Assembly (NCBI GenBank): GCA_023227945.1
Contig: JALOCC010000030.1
Coordinates: forward strand, 1-22,795
DNA from: Candidatus Omnitrophota bacterium
Lineage (GTDB): Bacteria > Omnitrophota > Gorgyraeia > Duberdicusellales > 4484-171
Direction: 5' to 3'
DNA: 22,795 nucleotides
The position numbers and the translations under genes are program-made. Positions 6,901 to 14,847 of the stretch are shown one piece after another. The notes below the pieces were generated by a model. The model did no database searches. It was not told the DNA's origin and saw only the letters and a program-made list of their open reading frames with translations. Positions within the stretch are counted from its first letter, which is position 1. Each line of letters begins with the position of its first letter.

Positions 6901-7325
6901 CTATACCTGGGAAGGGTAAGGAATTAACCCTATGTATTGCAAGAAGTTATACCCCTGCGCCGTTATTTTTAAATTTATATCATCACTTTCGATCATGCCG
7001 TATTGCAATAAAACGCCCAGGATCACGCCTCTTTCCATAACTGAAGGAATTAGAAATTGCCAGCTCTTGTTAAAGTTATCCCTTGTTTGAGGCGAATTGC
7101 TTGAAAACCACAGAAGCACGTTTTTCGTTTTCGGAAATATTGCGCTGATAAAGATAGGCTAAAATATTTTCCATTTGCAGCATTATCAAGTATTTTCTCT
7201 TTTAATTCTTTTGACACATCTTTTTTTAAGCAATCCTCAAGGGCTTCTTTGGTTGCCTTTGTGCCTATACTTATCAAATTCTGCTTATTTGCTAAAGTGT
7301 GGAATAAATCTCGCCAGGTGGACAT
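6901..7325 (-). pseudogene. Frame-disrupted small gene read in three successive frames
   Basis: Protein-like sequence switches frame twice. Frame 1 starts at 7325 (MSTWRDLFHTLANKQNLIS to about KILDNA), with AAGAAGG upstream. The middle (ENILAYLYQRNISENEKRAS) continues in a second frame, open 7183-7076 and ending at a TAA. The C-terminal part (DNFNKSWQFLIPSVMERGV to the stop at 6901) is in a third. Joined, they would give a protein of about 135-140 aa. Two single-base indels, at about 7180 and about 7080, would explain this. Real decay, sequencing or assembly error, or programmed shifting are all possible; no classic slippery site is obvious. I do not recognise the family. It directly follows ACP-2 (2 bases between them), so it may have been part of the acyl/signalling operon. 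Confidence 0.55.
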
Positions 7326-7327
7326 AG

Positions 7328-7612
7328 TTAACCTTCTTTATTGTGTGCTAAATAAGTAAGAATATCGTCAACGGTTTTCATTTTTTCTACGTCTTCATCA
7401 AGTATTTCAATATTAAATACTTCTTCTAATTTTATTGTAATATCTACTGAATCTAATGAGTCTGCACCTAAATCTTCGGCTATTCTGGCTTTTGGGGTAA
7501 TTTTTTCCTCATCTACCTCAAGCATCTTAGATAATATGGGCTTAATTTTTGAGAAAATTTCTTGCTTTACTTGTTCTAACTTTTCATCTTTTTTCTTGCG
7601 GAAAAATAACAT
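7328..7612 (-). CDS. Acyl carrier protein (ACP-2)
   Basis: This 94-aa acidic helical protein has an ACP fold. The 4'-phosphopantetheine attachment site is AEDLGADSLDSVDI, with the Ser of the first DSL. Helix 1 is preceded by a basic leader (MLFFRKKKDEK) longer than in housekeeping ACPs, which might dock it to a membrane or partner. The core (KITPKARIAEDLGADSLDS) is close to fatty-acid-synthesis ACPs. It begins 13 bases after the second response regulator and ends 2 bases before the next start. It is a specialised ACP, not flanked by fab genes. It probably carries an acyl chain for the reductase of the same operon, or a signal for the sensor kinase. Confidence 0.92.
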   Translation of the reverse strand: MLFFRKKKDEKLEQVKQEIFSKIKPILSKMLEVDEEKITPKARIAEDLGADSLDSVDITIKLEEVFNIEILDEDVEKMKTVDDILTYLAHNKEG

Positions 7613-7625
7613 TTTAAAACCGCTA

Positions 7626-8003
7626 TTAAGCTGTGTTATTACCGACCATTTCCCTGAGGGTTTCTTTTAATTGTGCGATATCTAACGGCTTAGGCAGAAA
7701 TTTACTGATACCTAATCCTTGCGCCTGCTCTATTTCTTTAGCCTCGGCGCCTAATCCAGAAGTAAGAATAACTTTTACCTCTTTATTAAATTCCCTGATT
7801 GCTGTTAATATTTCTATACCATCCAGGCCGGGTTTAGGAAAACGCAGATCAAGTAAAATTACGTCGGGGTTTTCGCATTTCGCAGTTTCTATCGCTGTTT
7901 TCCCATCTAAAGCAGAAAAAACTTCATATCCCGAGCGGCGCAGTGACGTTCCAATCATTTCAGAAATTTCTTTTTCATCGTCTGCTATCAATATTTTACT
8001 CAT
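7626..8003 (-). CDS. Single-domain response regulator (CheY-like), second
   Basis: This 125-aa receiver-only protein runs from the ATG at 8003, which overlaps the previous gene by 8 bases with GAGGG just upstream. An in-frame ATG at 8021 is less well placed. Key residues are the acidic pair D8/D9, phospho-acceptor D52 (VILLDLRFP), switch T81 (VILTSG) and K105 (KFLPKP). With no output domain it must act by protein-protein contact or serve as a phosphate shuttle. It follows the histidine kinase and the first response regulator, which suggests a branched output or relay. Confidence 0.93.
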   Translation of the reverse strand: MSKILIADDEKEISEMIGTSLRRSGYEVFSALDGKTAIETAKCENPDVILLDLRFPKPGLDGIEILTAIREFNKEVKVILTSGLGAEAKEIEQAQGLGISKFLPKPLDIAQLKETLREMVGNNTA

Positions 8004-8493
8004 GGTTACCCTCTTCGCCATTTAATTTCTTATCCAATGTGCTAATCTTATCTAATATCATTTTATAGTGATTGCGCATTTCATCAAGAATATTTAGCTC
8101 TCGATGTAAAATCTTGCATACCCCGTCAATAACTGCATGTAGTATAGTTTCCTTGCTAAATGGTTTCATTAAAAAAGCGTCAACCTTAAATTCTTCGGCT
8201 CTTTTCTTTGCTACTGCGTCATCATAAGCAGTAATCACGATAAAAATTGGCTTATAGCCCCCTTGGCTGCTTATCCACTGGCAATAATCTGCAATCAAAT
8301 CCATTCCTGAAGCAGGCCCAAGCCGGACATCTACAATCACGATATCAGGCCTTTGTTCTTTTAACATACTTAAACCAGCGTTAGCAGAAGTTGCGTTAAG
8401 CACCAGATACCCCTTCATTAAAGTGGTAAATATTTTGCCTAATGAATTTAATACTTCTAAATCATCGTCAACAATTAGGATTTTAACTAACAT
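7996..8493 (-). CDS. Receiver-domain response regulator with helical C-terminal tail, first
   Basis: This 165-aa protein has a CheY-like receiver (residues 3-125): D9-D11, phospho-acceptor D55 (IVIVDVR), T88 (IVITAYDD) and K110 (FLMKPF). The tail (about 128-160, ELNILDEMRNHYKMILDKIS) is a charged helix, probably coiled coil, and could dimerise or bind a partner. There is no DNA-binding domain. Its start overlaps the kinase end by 11 bases, so kinase and regulator are translationally coupled and are almost certainly cognate. Confidence 0.92.
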   Translation of the reverse strand: MLVKILIVDDDLEVLNSLGKIFTTLMKGYLVLNATSANAGLSMLKEQRPDIVIVDVRLGPASGMDLIADYCQWISSQGGYKPIFIVITAYDDAVAKKRAEEFKVDAFLMKPFSKETILHAVIDGVCKILHRELNILDEMRNHYKMILDKISTLDKKLNGEEGNHE

Positions 8494-10615
8494 TTTTTCC
8501 CACCCCCAAAATAGGTAATTTGATAATGAATTTTGTTCCCTGGTTTTGTTTAGATTCTATATTTATCGTGCCGCCGAATTTTTCAATTATTGCTTTACAC
8601 TGGCTTAAACCAATACCCGAACCTTTTGTGCCTTTAGTAGTAAAACCATGGGTAAATATTTTTGAAAGAATCGCGGGAGATATGCCCGGACCGGTATCTG
8701 AAAACTCAATCAAGGCTTCTTTTGAGTTTTGCGCATCTAGTTTACAGGAAATATTGATTATTTTAGTAGGAAAATTTCTCATTGCTTCGCAAGAATTCTT
8801 ATATAAGTTGATAAAAATTTGTTTAAACAACGTGGGGTTTCCTCTTATGGGATGGATATTATTCGCAATATCACAATTAACAGTTATTCCTTCTTGTATA
8901 TGCGGCTCAACTTCTAAGGCTAACATCGGCACAACATCTTTAAGAAATGATTTCAAGTCTAACGGACCTATGGTTGTCTCATCGCCTTTTTGCATTTTAT
9001 TGAGCATATCAACAATTAAGTGGATATGCTGAGCGTTATTTTTTAATGATTTGGTTGAGTCGCGTAACCCTAAGAGGGATTCTTTAAATTTCAGACTTTC
9101 TTTTTCTCCAAGCTGTTGGATATTATTTTCATACACTTCATATAATTTCAACAAAGACTCGCCCTCCAAATCCTCAATCCTATGCATCAGGGGAGTCAAA
9201 GGATTAAGGATTTCGTGCGCCAAGCCTTTAACTAATACCTGGACGAATTTTAAGTTTTCCTGGCGAAGCAGTTCTAATTGAGAGTGTTTTAGCTCCTGAA
9301 AATGTTTAGCATTTTCAATAGCGAGCGAAGCTTGGGAAGAGAAAATATCAAAGGTAACAAAGTCAACTTCGTTATAAAGCGCTTTTTTGGGCTTTGGCCC
9401 TAACAACAGAAATCCAAAAAGCTCGCCTTCCGCGAAAAAGGCAACGGCAATGGTTTCCAGAGGTAAATTCAATCCAAAAGAGCTTTCTACAAGTATTGTT
9501 CTTTTATGCCGGATAAGGTTTTTAATTAATAAAGAGTCTAAAGAGATTTGTTTAATGTTATGAGGGGCATCGCCTAAGATACTATTTTGATTTAAGACAA
9601 AAGCCTTATCCTCTTTTGATAAAATATAGAGCTCAACAAATTCCGGATCAACTGCTTTGCGTGCCTCTTGAATGAGCGCTTGCCATAAAGTAGGCAAATC
9701 GCTTATTTGGGCTATACGTTTAGCCGCATGCCTTAAATATTCCTGCAAACGCTGCCGTTCCTTGAAGATAACATTCTCAATCTGTTGGCGTAAGTGGCTA
9801 TAACCAAAAGGGCCAATAGCCGACAAAATACCTACTAATAATACTGCCCATAACCATTGGTTCGTTGCAAATCCCAACCATAAAGGCAACCCCAAAACAA
9901 AGGTATAGACAAAAATAAAGATAGTCGCGCGAGTGATAAAGATTCGGATATCCATTAGACGATATTTAATTATTGTGAAGCTAAAAATTAGGAGAAAAAA
10001 GAATGTCGGAATACAGCCAAATGGATAAATACTTATCCCGTAATTAGGAACAAAATCTATGCATGCTAAATTGTAAATTGCAAACGCCAAAAATATATAT
10101 TTAACCTGAATTTTTTCTATAGCAGAAAGAGCTTTTTTAAAAAAGAGGAAATAGGAATATAAAACCATTGAGAAAGATAACAAACCTATAAAAAAAGTTA
10201 AGAAAATAGGATGAAGTATTCCAGCCTTAGGATAATATCCCCAAAAATATTTATAAACTCCGCTCATAAAATATGGCGTAAAGAATATAGTCAAAATCCA
10301 ACCTATACCAATAAAATATGACGCGAAAACAACAGGACGCATTTTTTTCATCCTTAAAAAGGATACAGCATAATGAAAATAAGTTATCGATATGAATACT
10401 ACGCCGCAATAACCTATTTTCAGTAATGTTAACGCTTTTCCTTCAACGGATGTATTATATGCCAGCGAATAGAAAAATAACCATATTGAGCTTACAGAAC
10501 ACAAATAGAAGAATACTCGATTTAAAGAACTACTTTTATTTTTTAAAAAAACAAAAATTCCTAAAGAAAAAAGCAATAAGGAAATGATTAATGGTGGTAA
10601 TGAATATGTATTCAT
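8483..10615 (-). CDS. Polytopic GAF-domain sensor histidine kinase
   Basis: This 710-aa kinase phosphorylates itself and then the two coupled receivers. Residues 1-270 hold about eight hydrophobic segments (for example 8-24, 38-53, 70-88, 98-113, 136-158, 200-216, 229-248, 254-268). This resembles the '7TM' sensor region of PrsK-like kinases, which sense within the membrane and lack a large periplasmic loop. A cytoplasmic GAF domain covers about 300-436. A HisKA-like segment has H467 in LAHEILNPLTP. The ATPase domain has N607 (N box), DTGPGIS (640-646, G1) and GSGIGLS (665-671, G2). A strong AAAGGAGG site precedes the ATG, 12 bases after the reductase. A membrane-embedded sensor beside ACPs and an acyl-thioester reductase points to a lipophilic ligand; this is inference. 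Confidence 0.93.
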   Translation of the reverse strand: MNTYSLPPLIISLLLFSLGIFVFLKNKSSSLNRVFFYLCSVSSIWLFFYSLAYNTSVEGKALTLLKIGYCGVVFISITYFHYAVSFLRMKKMRPVVFASYFIGIGWILTIFFTPYFMSGVYKYFWGYYPKAGILHPIFLTFFIGLLSFSMVLYSYFLFFKKALSAIEKIQVKYIFLAFAIYNLACIDFVPNYGISIYPFGCIPTFFFLLIFSFTIIKYRLMDIRIFITRATIFIFVYTFVLGLPLWLGFATNQWLWAVLLVGILSAIGPFGYSHLRQQIENVIFKERQRLQEYLRHAAKRIAQISDLPTLWQALIQEARKAVDPEFVELYILSKEDKAFVLNQNSILGDAPHNIKQISLDSLLIKNLIRHKRTILVESSFGLNLPLETIAVAFFAEGELFGFLLLGPKPKKALYNEVDFVTFDIFSSQASLAIENAKHFQELKHSQLELLRQENLKFVQVLVKGLAHEILNPLTPLMHRIEDLEGESLLKLYEVYENNIQQLGEKESLKFKESLLGLRDSTKSLKNNAQHIHLIVDMLNKMQKGDETTIGPLDLKSFLKDVVPMLALEVEPHIQEGITVNCDIANNIHPIRGNPTLFKQIFINLYKNSCEAMRNFPTKIINISCKLDAQNSKEALIEFSDTGPGISPAILSKIFTHGFTTKGTKGSGIGLSQCKAIIEKFGGTINIESKQNQGTKFIIKLPILGVGKNVS

Positions 10616-10627
10616 TTATATCCTCCT

Positions 10628-11728
10628 TTAGTCTTTATGACGCTCTTTCGATTTCATAATAAAACCTGTCTTAATTGCATAAGCAAGAATATTAAAGAGT
10701 AAAGGTTTTGTAAATTGCGAAAATTCAAAATTATAATATTTTAAAAATTTATTAGTGGCCTCGGAAGCAGCTTTAACGTTGGTATTAATAAAAAAGATGT
10801 TATGCTTTAAAAGCATAACCTGCAAAGGCGTGGATTTGCTTACAAATTCTTCTTTACTAACAATATATAATTTCTTAAATTTAAAATGCTCTACCGATAA
10901 ATTCAAAAGCTCCACAAGTGAAAGTGAATCATAACCAAAAGGATGATAGGTTTTATTCTTTTCCAAACTTTTAGAAGAAATGTAAAAAATACTGCGAGAA
11001 AGCTCGTCAACACAAACAGCTTTGAGGAAATAACCTTGAGGGAAATAATCCAAAAGGCCTTTGCTCCAAATATGAATTAACTGATGTAATGCGTAGCTGA
11101 GGGAAGGGATTTTCCCAGTAAAAGATTCTCCTATGATTGCGCAGGGGCGAAAAATATCTATCCATAACCCTTTATTTCTATATTCCCCTATTAGCTTTTC
11201 TGCTTCAAATTTTGTTTGCTCGTAGAAAGTATTAAACTTCTGCCCTACATCTAAGTTATTTTCTTGAAAAATATTCTGATAATCTCCGTAGATAAAAATA
11301 GTGCTTATATGATTTACTTTTTTTAATTTGCCGCGGTTATTCCAATCACAGCATAATTCTAAAATATTTTTTGTACCTTCTACATTCACTTTTCGCGAGC
11401 TCTCCAGGGGTGAATTTAATTTAGTAAGCGCGGCACAATGGAAGATTTCTTCTATTTCTTTTCGTAACAATTCAATATTTTCTTTTTTTAAACCTAAATT
11501 CTGTTCAGTTATGTCACCATCTAAGACTATCAAATTATCTGAATATTTAGCAATGACTTTATCATCCCAAAAGCTTAAAGCTTCTTTGACTCTGTCTTTA
11601 GCAGCTTTCTCATTCTTATTTCTCGCCAACGCATAAACTTTATGTCCATTTTCCAGAAGGATTTTTAATAAATAAGAGCCGAGCAAACCTGTTGTGCCAG
11701 TGATAAATATGGTTTTTTTCTCTGACAT
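10628..11728 (-). CDS. Thioester-reductase-like extended SDR (NAD(P)H-dependent acyl reductase)
   Basis: This 366-aa protein of the extended short-chain dehydrogenase type resembles carboxylic-acid-reductase/NRPS terminal reductase domains and male-sterility fatty acyl reductases. It has an N-terminal Rossmann NAD(P) motif FITGTTGLLGSYL (8-20), then VLDGDIT (68-74) and FHCAALTKLNS (97-106). The active-site S142/T143 is in HISTIFIYG, with Y169-x3-K173 (FYEQTKFEAEK). Such enzymes reduce an acyl chain carried as an ACP or CoA thioester to an aldehyde, and sometimes on to an alcohol. It stands alone, starting one base after the ACP-1 stop, so ACP-1 is the obvious donor. The C-terminus (about 330-366) has no obvious TM anchor. 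Confidence 0.85.
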   Translation of the reverse strand: MSEKKTIFITGTTGLLGSYLLKILLENGHKVYALARNKNEKAAKDRVKEALSFWDDKVIAKYSDNLIVLDGDITEQNLGLKKENIELLRKEIEEIFHCAALTKLNSPLESSRKVNVEGTKNILELCCDWNNRGKLKKVNHISTIFIYGDYQNIFQENNLDVGQKFNTFYEQTKFEAEKLIGEYRNKGLWIDIFRPCAIIGESFTGKIPSLSYALHQLIHIWSKGLLDYFPQGYFLKAVCVDELSRSIFYISSKSLEKNKTYHPFGYDSLSLVELLNLSVEHFKFKKLYIVSKEEFVSKSTPLQVMLLKHNIFFINTNVKAASEATNKFLKYYNFEFSQFTKPLLFNILAYAIKTGFIMKSKERHKD

Positions 11729-11729
11729 A

Positions 11730-11987
11730 TTATTTATTTAACAGTTTTCCTAGTAAATCGTAAACGTTTTGGAGCGACCTTATGATGGGAATTTCTGCCT
11801 CAGGGATGACTACTTTGTATTTTTTCTCAATACCTGCAACAACTTCCAAGGCCATCATACTGTCAATACCTAAGTCTTCGGCAAATCTGGCATCATCTTT
11901 GATTTCTTCTTCTGGAATTTCAGCAATTTCAGAGATAAGTTTTCTGATTTCTTTTTTGATTTCTTCAAAATTGATATTGTCACTCAT
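11730..11987 (-). CDS. Acyl carrier protein (ACP-1)
   Basis: This 85-aa acidic ACP has its phosphopantetheine serine in AEDLGIDSMMALEVV (DSM in place of the usual DSL), and helix 3 carries an unusual PEAEIPIIRSLQN segment. The DSM-type motif and the sequence difference from ACP-2 indicate a different acyl partner. The ATG at 11987 was preferred over an in-frame start at 12056, because a G-rich Shine-Dalgarno lies directly before it and the extra 23 residues are not ACP-like. It abuts the thioester reductase (one base apart), its likely client. The SD lies next to a run of nine G residues, discussed separately. Confidence 0.92.
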   Translation of the reverse strand: MSDNINFEEIKKEIRKLISEIAEIPEEEIKDDARFAEDLGIDSMMALEVVAGIEKKYKVVIPEAEIPIIRSLQNVYDLLGKLLNK

Positions 11988-11995
11988 AAATTTCA

Positions 11996-12004
11996 CCCCC
12001 CCCC
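11996..12004 (-). promoter_or_regulatory. G9 homopolymer at the ACP-1 ribosome-binding site
   Basis: Nine consecutive C on the + strand (G on the coding strand) lie 8 bases before the ACP-1 ATG, where the Shine-Dalgarno should be; the coding strand reads G9 then TGAAATTT-ATG. A tract of this length is prone to slipped-strand change, which would alter ribosome-binding strength or spacing and hence ACP-1 and reductase levels. The tract is seen; phase variation is inference. Confidence 0.45.
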
Positions 12005-12062
12005 TACAACCAGTATTATTATACCTTCTCACGCTTAGGGTGGCAAGAAAACTCACAATTTA

Positions 12063-12983
12063 TCAAAATGGGAAATAGAATCCTGCCTCGGCACGTTTTT
12101 CTTTTTCAGAAATCTTACCACGAATAAAGAAACTGCTGTCACCCTTAATCTTTTTGGCAAAAGTCAATGTAAAAGAAGGTTTTCTATCCTCGCCTGTATC
12201 TAGTTCGAAAACAAGCTCTTTATCGTTGGAAAGTTTACGGCTTAAAATAAAGGTAAACGACTGACGCCTTGCGGAAGTAAAAATAAATTCGGCTTTTGCC
12301 CCATCTTGTTTCCACGTGCCCTTAAGAGAAACTGTATCGCTCGCGCCCCGGCGAGCGGTTTCGCACCGCAGGTCCGCGCCTAAAGTAAAATCAATGCCGC
12401 TTTCTTTGTCGGTGTAGATTGCCCGTTTGATTTCAAATTCCTGGGCCAAAAACGGCTTGTTGGATTTCTCCACCTGATACGACAGGATATTACCCGCAAT
12501 TTCCCAAGTACCCTTTAACGCAACCGAATTGGTTATTTGCTTGCCACTGCAGGTGCGCTTAATAAGACATCCAATCTGGTTGCCATCAAATACATCCCAG
12601 GTGCCGTTTAATTTTAAAGTATCAATCGCGCCTTCGCGCTCTATTTCAAAAGCAAGCTTTTTACCGGCGAGCGCGGTCAATTCACCAGATAGCGCAATTG
12701 TTTTTACATTTTTACCGGTAGGGGTTATGCGGTGAGCCGCCCTAAACTCTAAGCTTCCTGTATTGACGCGGCTAAGTTCGGAGCCTACAGAGATGGTTTT
12801 ACCGAAAATCTGGTTTTGCGAGTTATCAACAATAAATCGCAGGCGACCATTTTTAGTAATATCCCATTTGCCTACTACTTTTAAGGCATGACCAACGTTA
12901 AGCTTATCGTCTTCGGCAGGCAGGTAATAAAGCAGATTATTTTTTACTTCAAAATCTCCTGACCATATTTTCTTTTTTGGCAT
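12063..12983 (-). CDS. Beta-rich repeat protein, unknown
   Basis: This 306-aa protein is built from recurring beta hairpins. The motif hydrophobic-x-G-(K/T)-W-(D/E/K) recurs at VVGKWDI (36-42), LNGTWDV (125-131), LKGTWEI (156-162) and LKGTWKQ (220-226), with weaker ALSGELT (97-103) and IRGKISE (287-293). Between these, strands alternate charged and aromatic residues (FEIERE, YQVEKS, FTLTFAKK, FIFTSARR), ending in FYFPF. There is no signal peptide or TM segment, so it is probably cytoplasmic. The layout suggests a lipocalin- or porin-like closed sheet, or a stack of antiparallel hairpins that could bind a lipophilic molecule. I do not know the family. It precedes ACP-1 by about 75 bases and follows a 53-aa ORF by about 20. 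It has a weak RBS. Confidence 0.7.
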   Translation of the reverse strand: MPKKKIWSGDFEVKNNLLYYLPAEDDKLNVGHALKVVGKWDITKNGRLRFIVDNSQNQIFGKTISVGSELSRVNTGSLEFRAAHRITPTGKNVKTIALSGELTALAGKKLAFEIEREGAIDTLKLNGTWDVFDGNQIGCLIKRTCSGKQITNSVALKGTWEIAGNILSYQVEKSNKPFLAQEFEIKRAIYTDKESGIDFTLGADLRCETARRGASDTVSLKGTWKQDGAKAEFIFTSARRQSFTFILSRKLSNDKELVFELDTGEDRKPSFTLTFAKKIKGDSSFFIRGKISEKEKRAEAGFYFPF

Positions 12984-13002
12984 GCTTTTTTACTGTTGCA
13001 GG

Positions 13003-13164
13003 TTATTCGAGGATTATTTCTATTTTCCCAATACCTTCCTTGGGAAATTCTTTAGGCTCTTCGTTGTTAATGCGGTATGTAAACGAATCATAAGAAAAAC
13101 TTATCTCATAGCACCTGAACGCTTCTTTACCGTCAAACTTAACTAAAAATCCTCCGTCGGGCAT
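13003..13164 (-). CDS. Small 53-aa unknown ORF at the head of the acyl/signalling cluster
   Basis: This 53-aa ORF runs from an ATG at 13164 preceded by GGAGG at 5 bases, with stop TAA at 13003. The product (MPDGGFLVKFDGKEAF, then CYEISFSYDSFTYRINNEEP) is beta-like and aromatic-rich, similar in style to the repeat protein encoded 20 bases downstream. It has no recognised domain. The good RBS and the tight spacing are the main support. Confidence 0.55.
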   Translation of the reverse strand: MPDGGFLVKFDGKEAFRCYEISFSYDSFTYRINNEEPKEFPKEGIGKIEIILE

Positions 13165-13189
13165 AAAAACCTCCATAATTTACGGCACT

Positions 13190-14686
13190 TTACTTAGCCT
13201 TTGAGGCTGACACCTTATTATCTCTCCTAGCATCAATAAGAACAATATACTTCTCATTTAAAAGACCTAAATCACCAATTATTCCTTTTGCCCGTGATTC
13301 CTCTTCTGCGGAAAAAAACAAAATAACCTTTATCGCTTTATTCGTATCATGCGCCTTTTTATAAATTTCAACTTGGTTTAAAAGATTCTGCCGAAGCTTA
13401 GAACTCGAAGCTAATTTAAATTCAACCAATGTCTTATCGCGCGCGCCTTTCGATATCGCGAAATCTACCGGCCCCCGACCGGCATTCGTTTCCGGTGTAA
13501 TAGCTGACTCGCTTGCACACCAAGTCAACTTAAACATAATATGCAAGTATGATTCACGATTGATTGGCTTACCGTCAGGCGTCGGGTAAAATATTTTATA
13601 ACCATCCTGATCCTCTATGACATGTTTTAAGAACATAACCCTCTGATAACTTTCTCGTAACGTATTGCCAGAACTTTTATAAAAATCAGTTTTGCTAAAT
13701 AAGTAACTAATAAATAATGATAATTTCTCAACAAAAAGGCTATAAACCTCTTCTACTCGTTCAGCGCTAATAGATACTGCATTATCCCCTTGATCTTCTT
13801 TGTATTTTATGTAGTAATCAAGCAAAACAGGATATTTTTGCATAACGGCATTAATCGCCTTGGCTATATCCTTCTTGGCTGGCTTTTTTTCTTTACCTTT
13901 TTTTGTGTATTCTGGCTTAGGCAAATTCTGTGAAAAATAAAAATTCAATTGTGAACGCAATTGGTCATTCGATACAGATAAAACGATATTATCAAATTGA
14001 TTGATTAAATCTGGCTTATTAATCCAAGTATCGTCTTTAGTTAGAAGATCGCGCGGTGTGAGCAACACAAAATCATTATCAAAGCAAGGCAACATATGCT
14101 TAGAAGATACCCAAGACGATGTTTTATAGTTAAAAACAACCCGGGACACATTAAACTCTTTCAACCTGGAAACATCAATATATTTTCGCGCGAAATCTTG
14201 GGTATATGATAAAAGATAGCCCTTAATTAAATTAGTCACAAAATCGCTGATATTATCACGCCCTGTGTTTTCCCTTATTAAACATAATTTTTCAAGATGA
14301 GCGCTACGGGATATCTTATTTTTATCAAAATCAGCGAATATATTACTTAAATTATTGTCCAGGGATTTTGCGAACTCAATACCAGGACCTCGCCCCGCAT
14401 TCCCAATCTCGCTATAACCAAGCCATGTTTGCTTAACCTCGGGAAAACAATACCAACTACGCAATAAACCATCGCTAACCTCAATAGAAATAGAACGGTC
14501 ACGAAGAAAGGCTACATATTTTAAAATATCTTCGTGTAATTTTTGATACTCTTTTTTGTCGCTATTGAACAATAGGAAGGGATCGATAAACAAAGGCAGG
14601 TCATTTATTAATGAAACATTAAATGCACCATATTTTTCTATCGTCTTTGGTTTAACATCAAAAATATCAGAAAAATAAACATTCAT
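13190..14686 (-). CDS. PD-(D/E)XK nuclease-like protein linked to type I R-M
   Basis: This 498-aa protein of otherwise unknown family has a C-terminal endonuclease-like core: NAGRGPVDFAI (D408) followed 13 residues on by LVEFKLA (E422, K424), then a helix with Q438/E440. This is the D...ExK pattern of PD-(D/E)XK nucleases. The N-terminal 390 residues are mostly helical, with a conserved-looking start (SLINDLPLFIDPFLLFNS) and a lysine-rich linker (TKKGKEKKPAKKD, 261-273). There is no signal or TM segment. It lies about 160 bases downstream of hsdR on the same strand and may be co-transcribed. A DNA-targeting defence function is a reasonable inference, but the name of the system is unknown to me. 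Confidence 0.65.
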   Translation of the reverse strand: MNVYFSDIFDVKPKTIEKYGAFNVSLINDLPLFIDPFLLFNSDKKEYQKLHEDILKYVAFLRDRSISIEVSDGLLRSWYCFPEVKQTWLGYSEIGNAGRGPGIEFAKSLDNNLSNIFADFDKNKISRSAHLEKLCLIRENTGRDNISDFVTNLIKGYLLSYTQDFARKYIDVSRLKEFNVSRVVFNYKTSSWVSSKHMLPCFDNDFVLLTPRDLLTKDDTWINKPDLINQFDNIVLSVSNDQLRSQLNFYFSQNLPKPEYTKKGKEKKPAKKDIAKAINAVMQKYPVLLDYYIKYKEDQGDNAVSISAERVEEVYSLFVEKLSLFISYLFSKTDFYKSSGNTLRESYQRVMFLKHVIEDQDGYKIFYPTPDGKPINRESYLHIMFKLTWCASESAITPETNAGRGPVDFAISKGARDKTLVEFKLASSSKLRQNLLNQVEIYKKAHDTNKAIKVILFFSAEEESRAKGIIGDLGLLNEKYIVLIDARRDNKVSASKAK

Positions 14687-14695
14687 TTAAGGTGC

Positions 14696-14818
14696 CTACT
14701 TATTTAATTTCTCAATAATCCTCTTAAAGCTCTCCAACCCAACCTCGATGTTTTCGATAATCTCTATCGCCAAAACATCTGAAAAATTCTGAAATTCTGG
14801 AGACCTAATTGTAAATAA
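14696..14818 (-). other. Short open remnant between hsdR and the PD-(D/E)XK gene
   Basis: An open frame without a start reads about 40 residues and ends at TAG 14698-14696. Its end is protein-like and amphipathic (EIIENIEVGLESFKRIIEKL). It may be the C-terminal remains of a small helical gene of the R-M locus, or simply intergenic sequence. The rest of this 160-bp gap shows no clear hairpin or promoter. Confidence 0.25.
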
Positions 14819-14847
14819 TTACGTGCGTGCCCACCGAATTAGAATTA

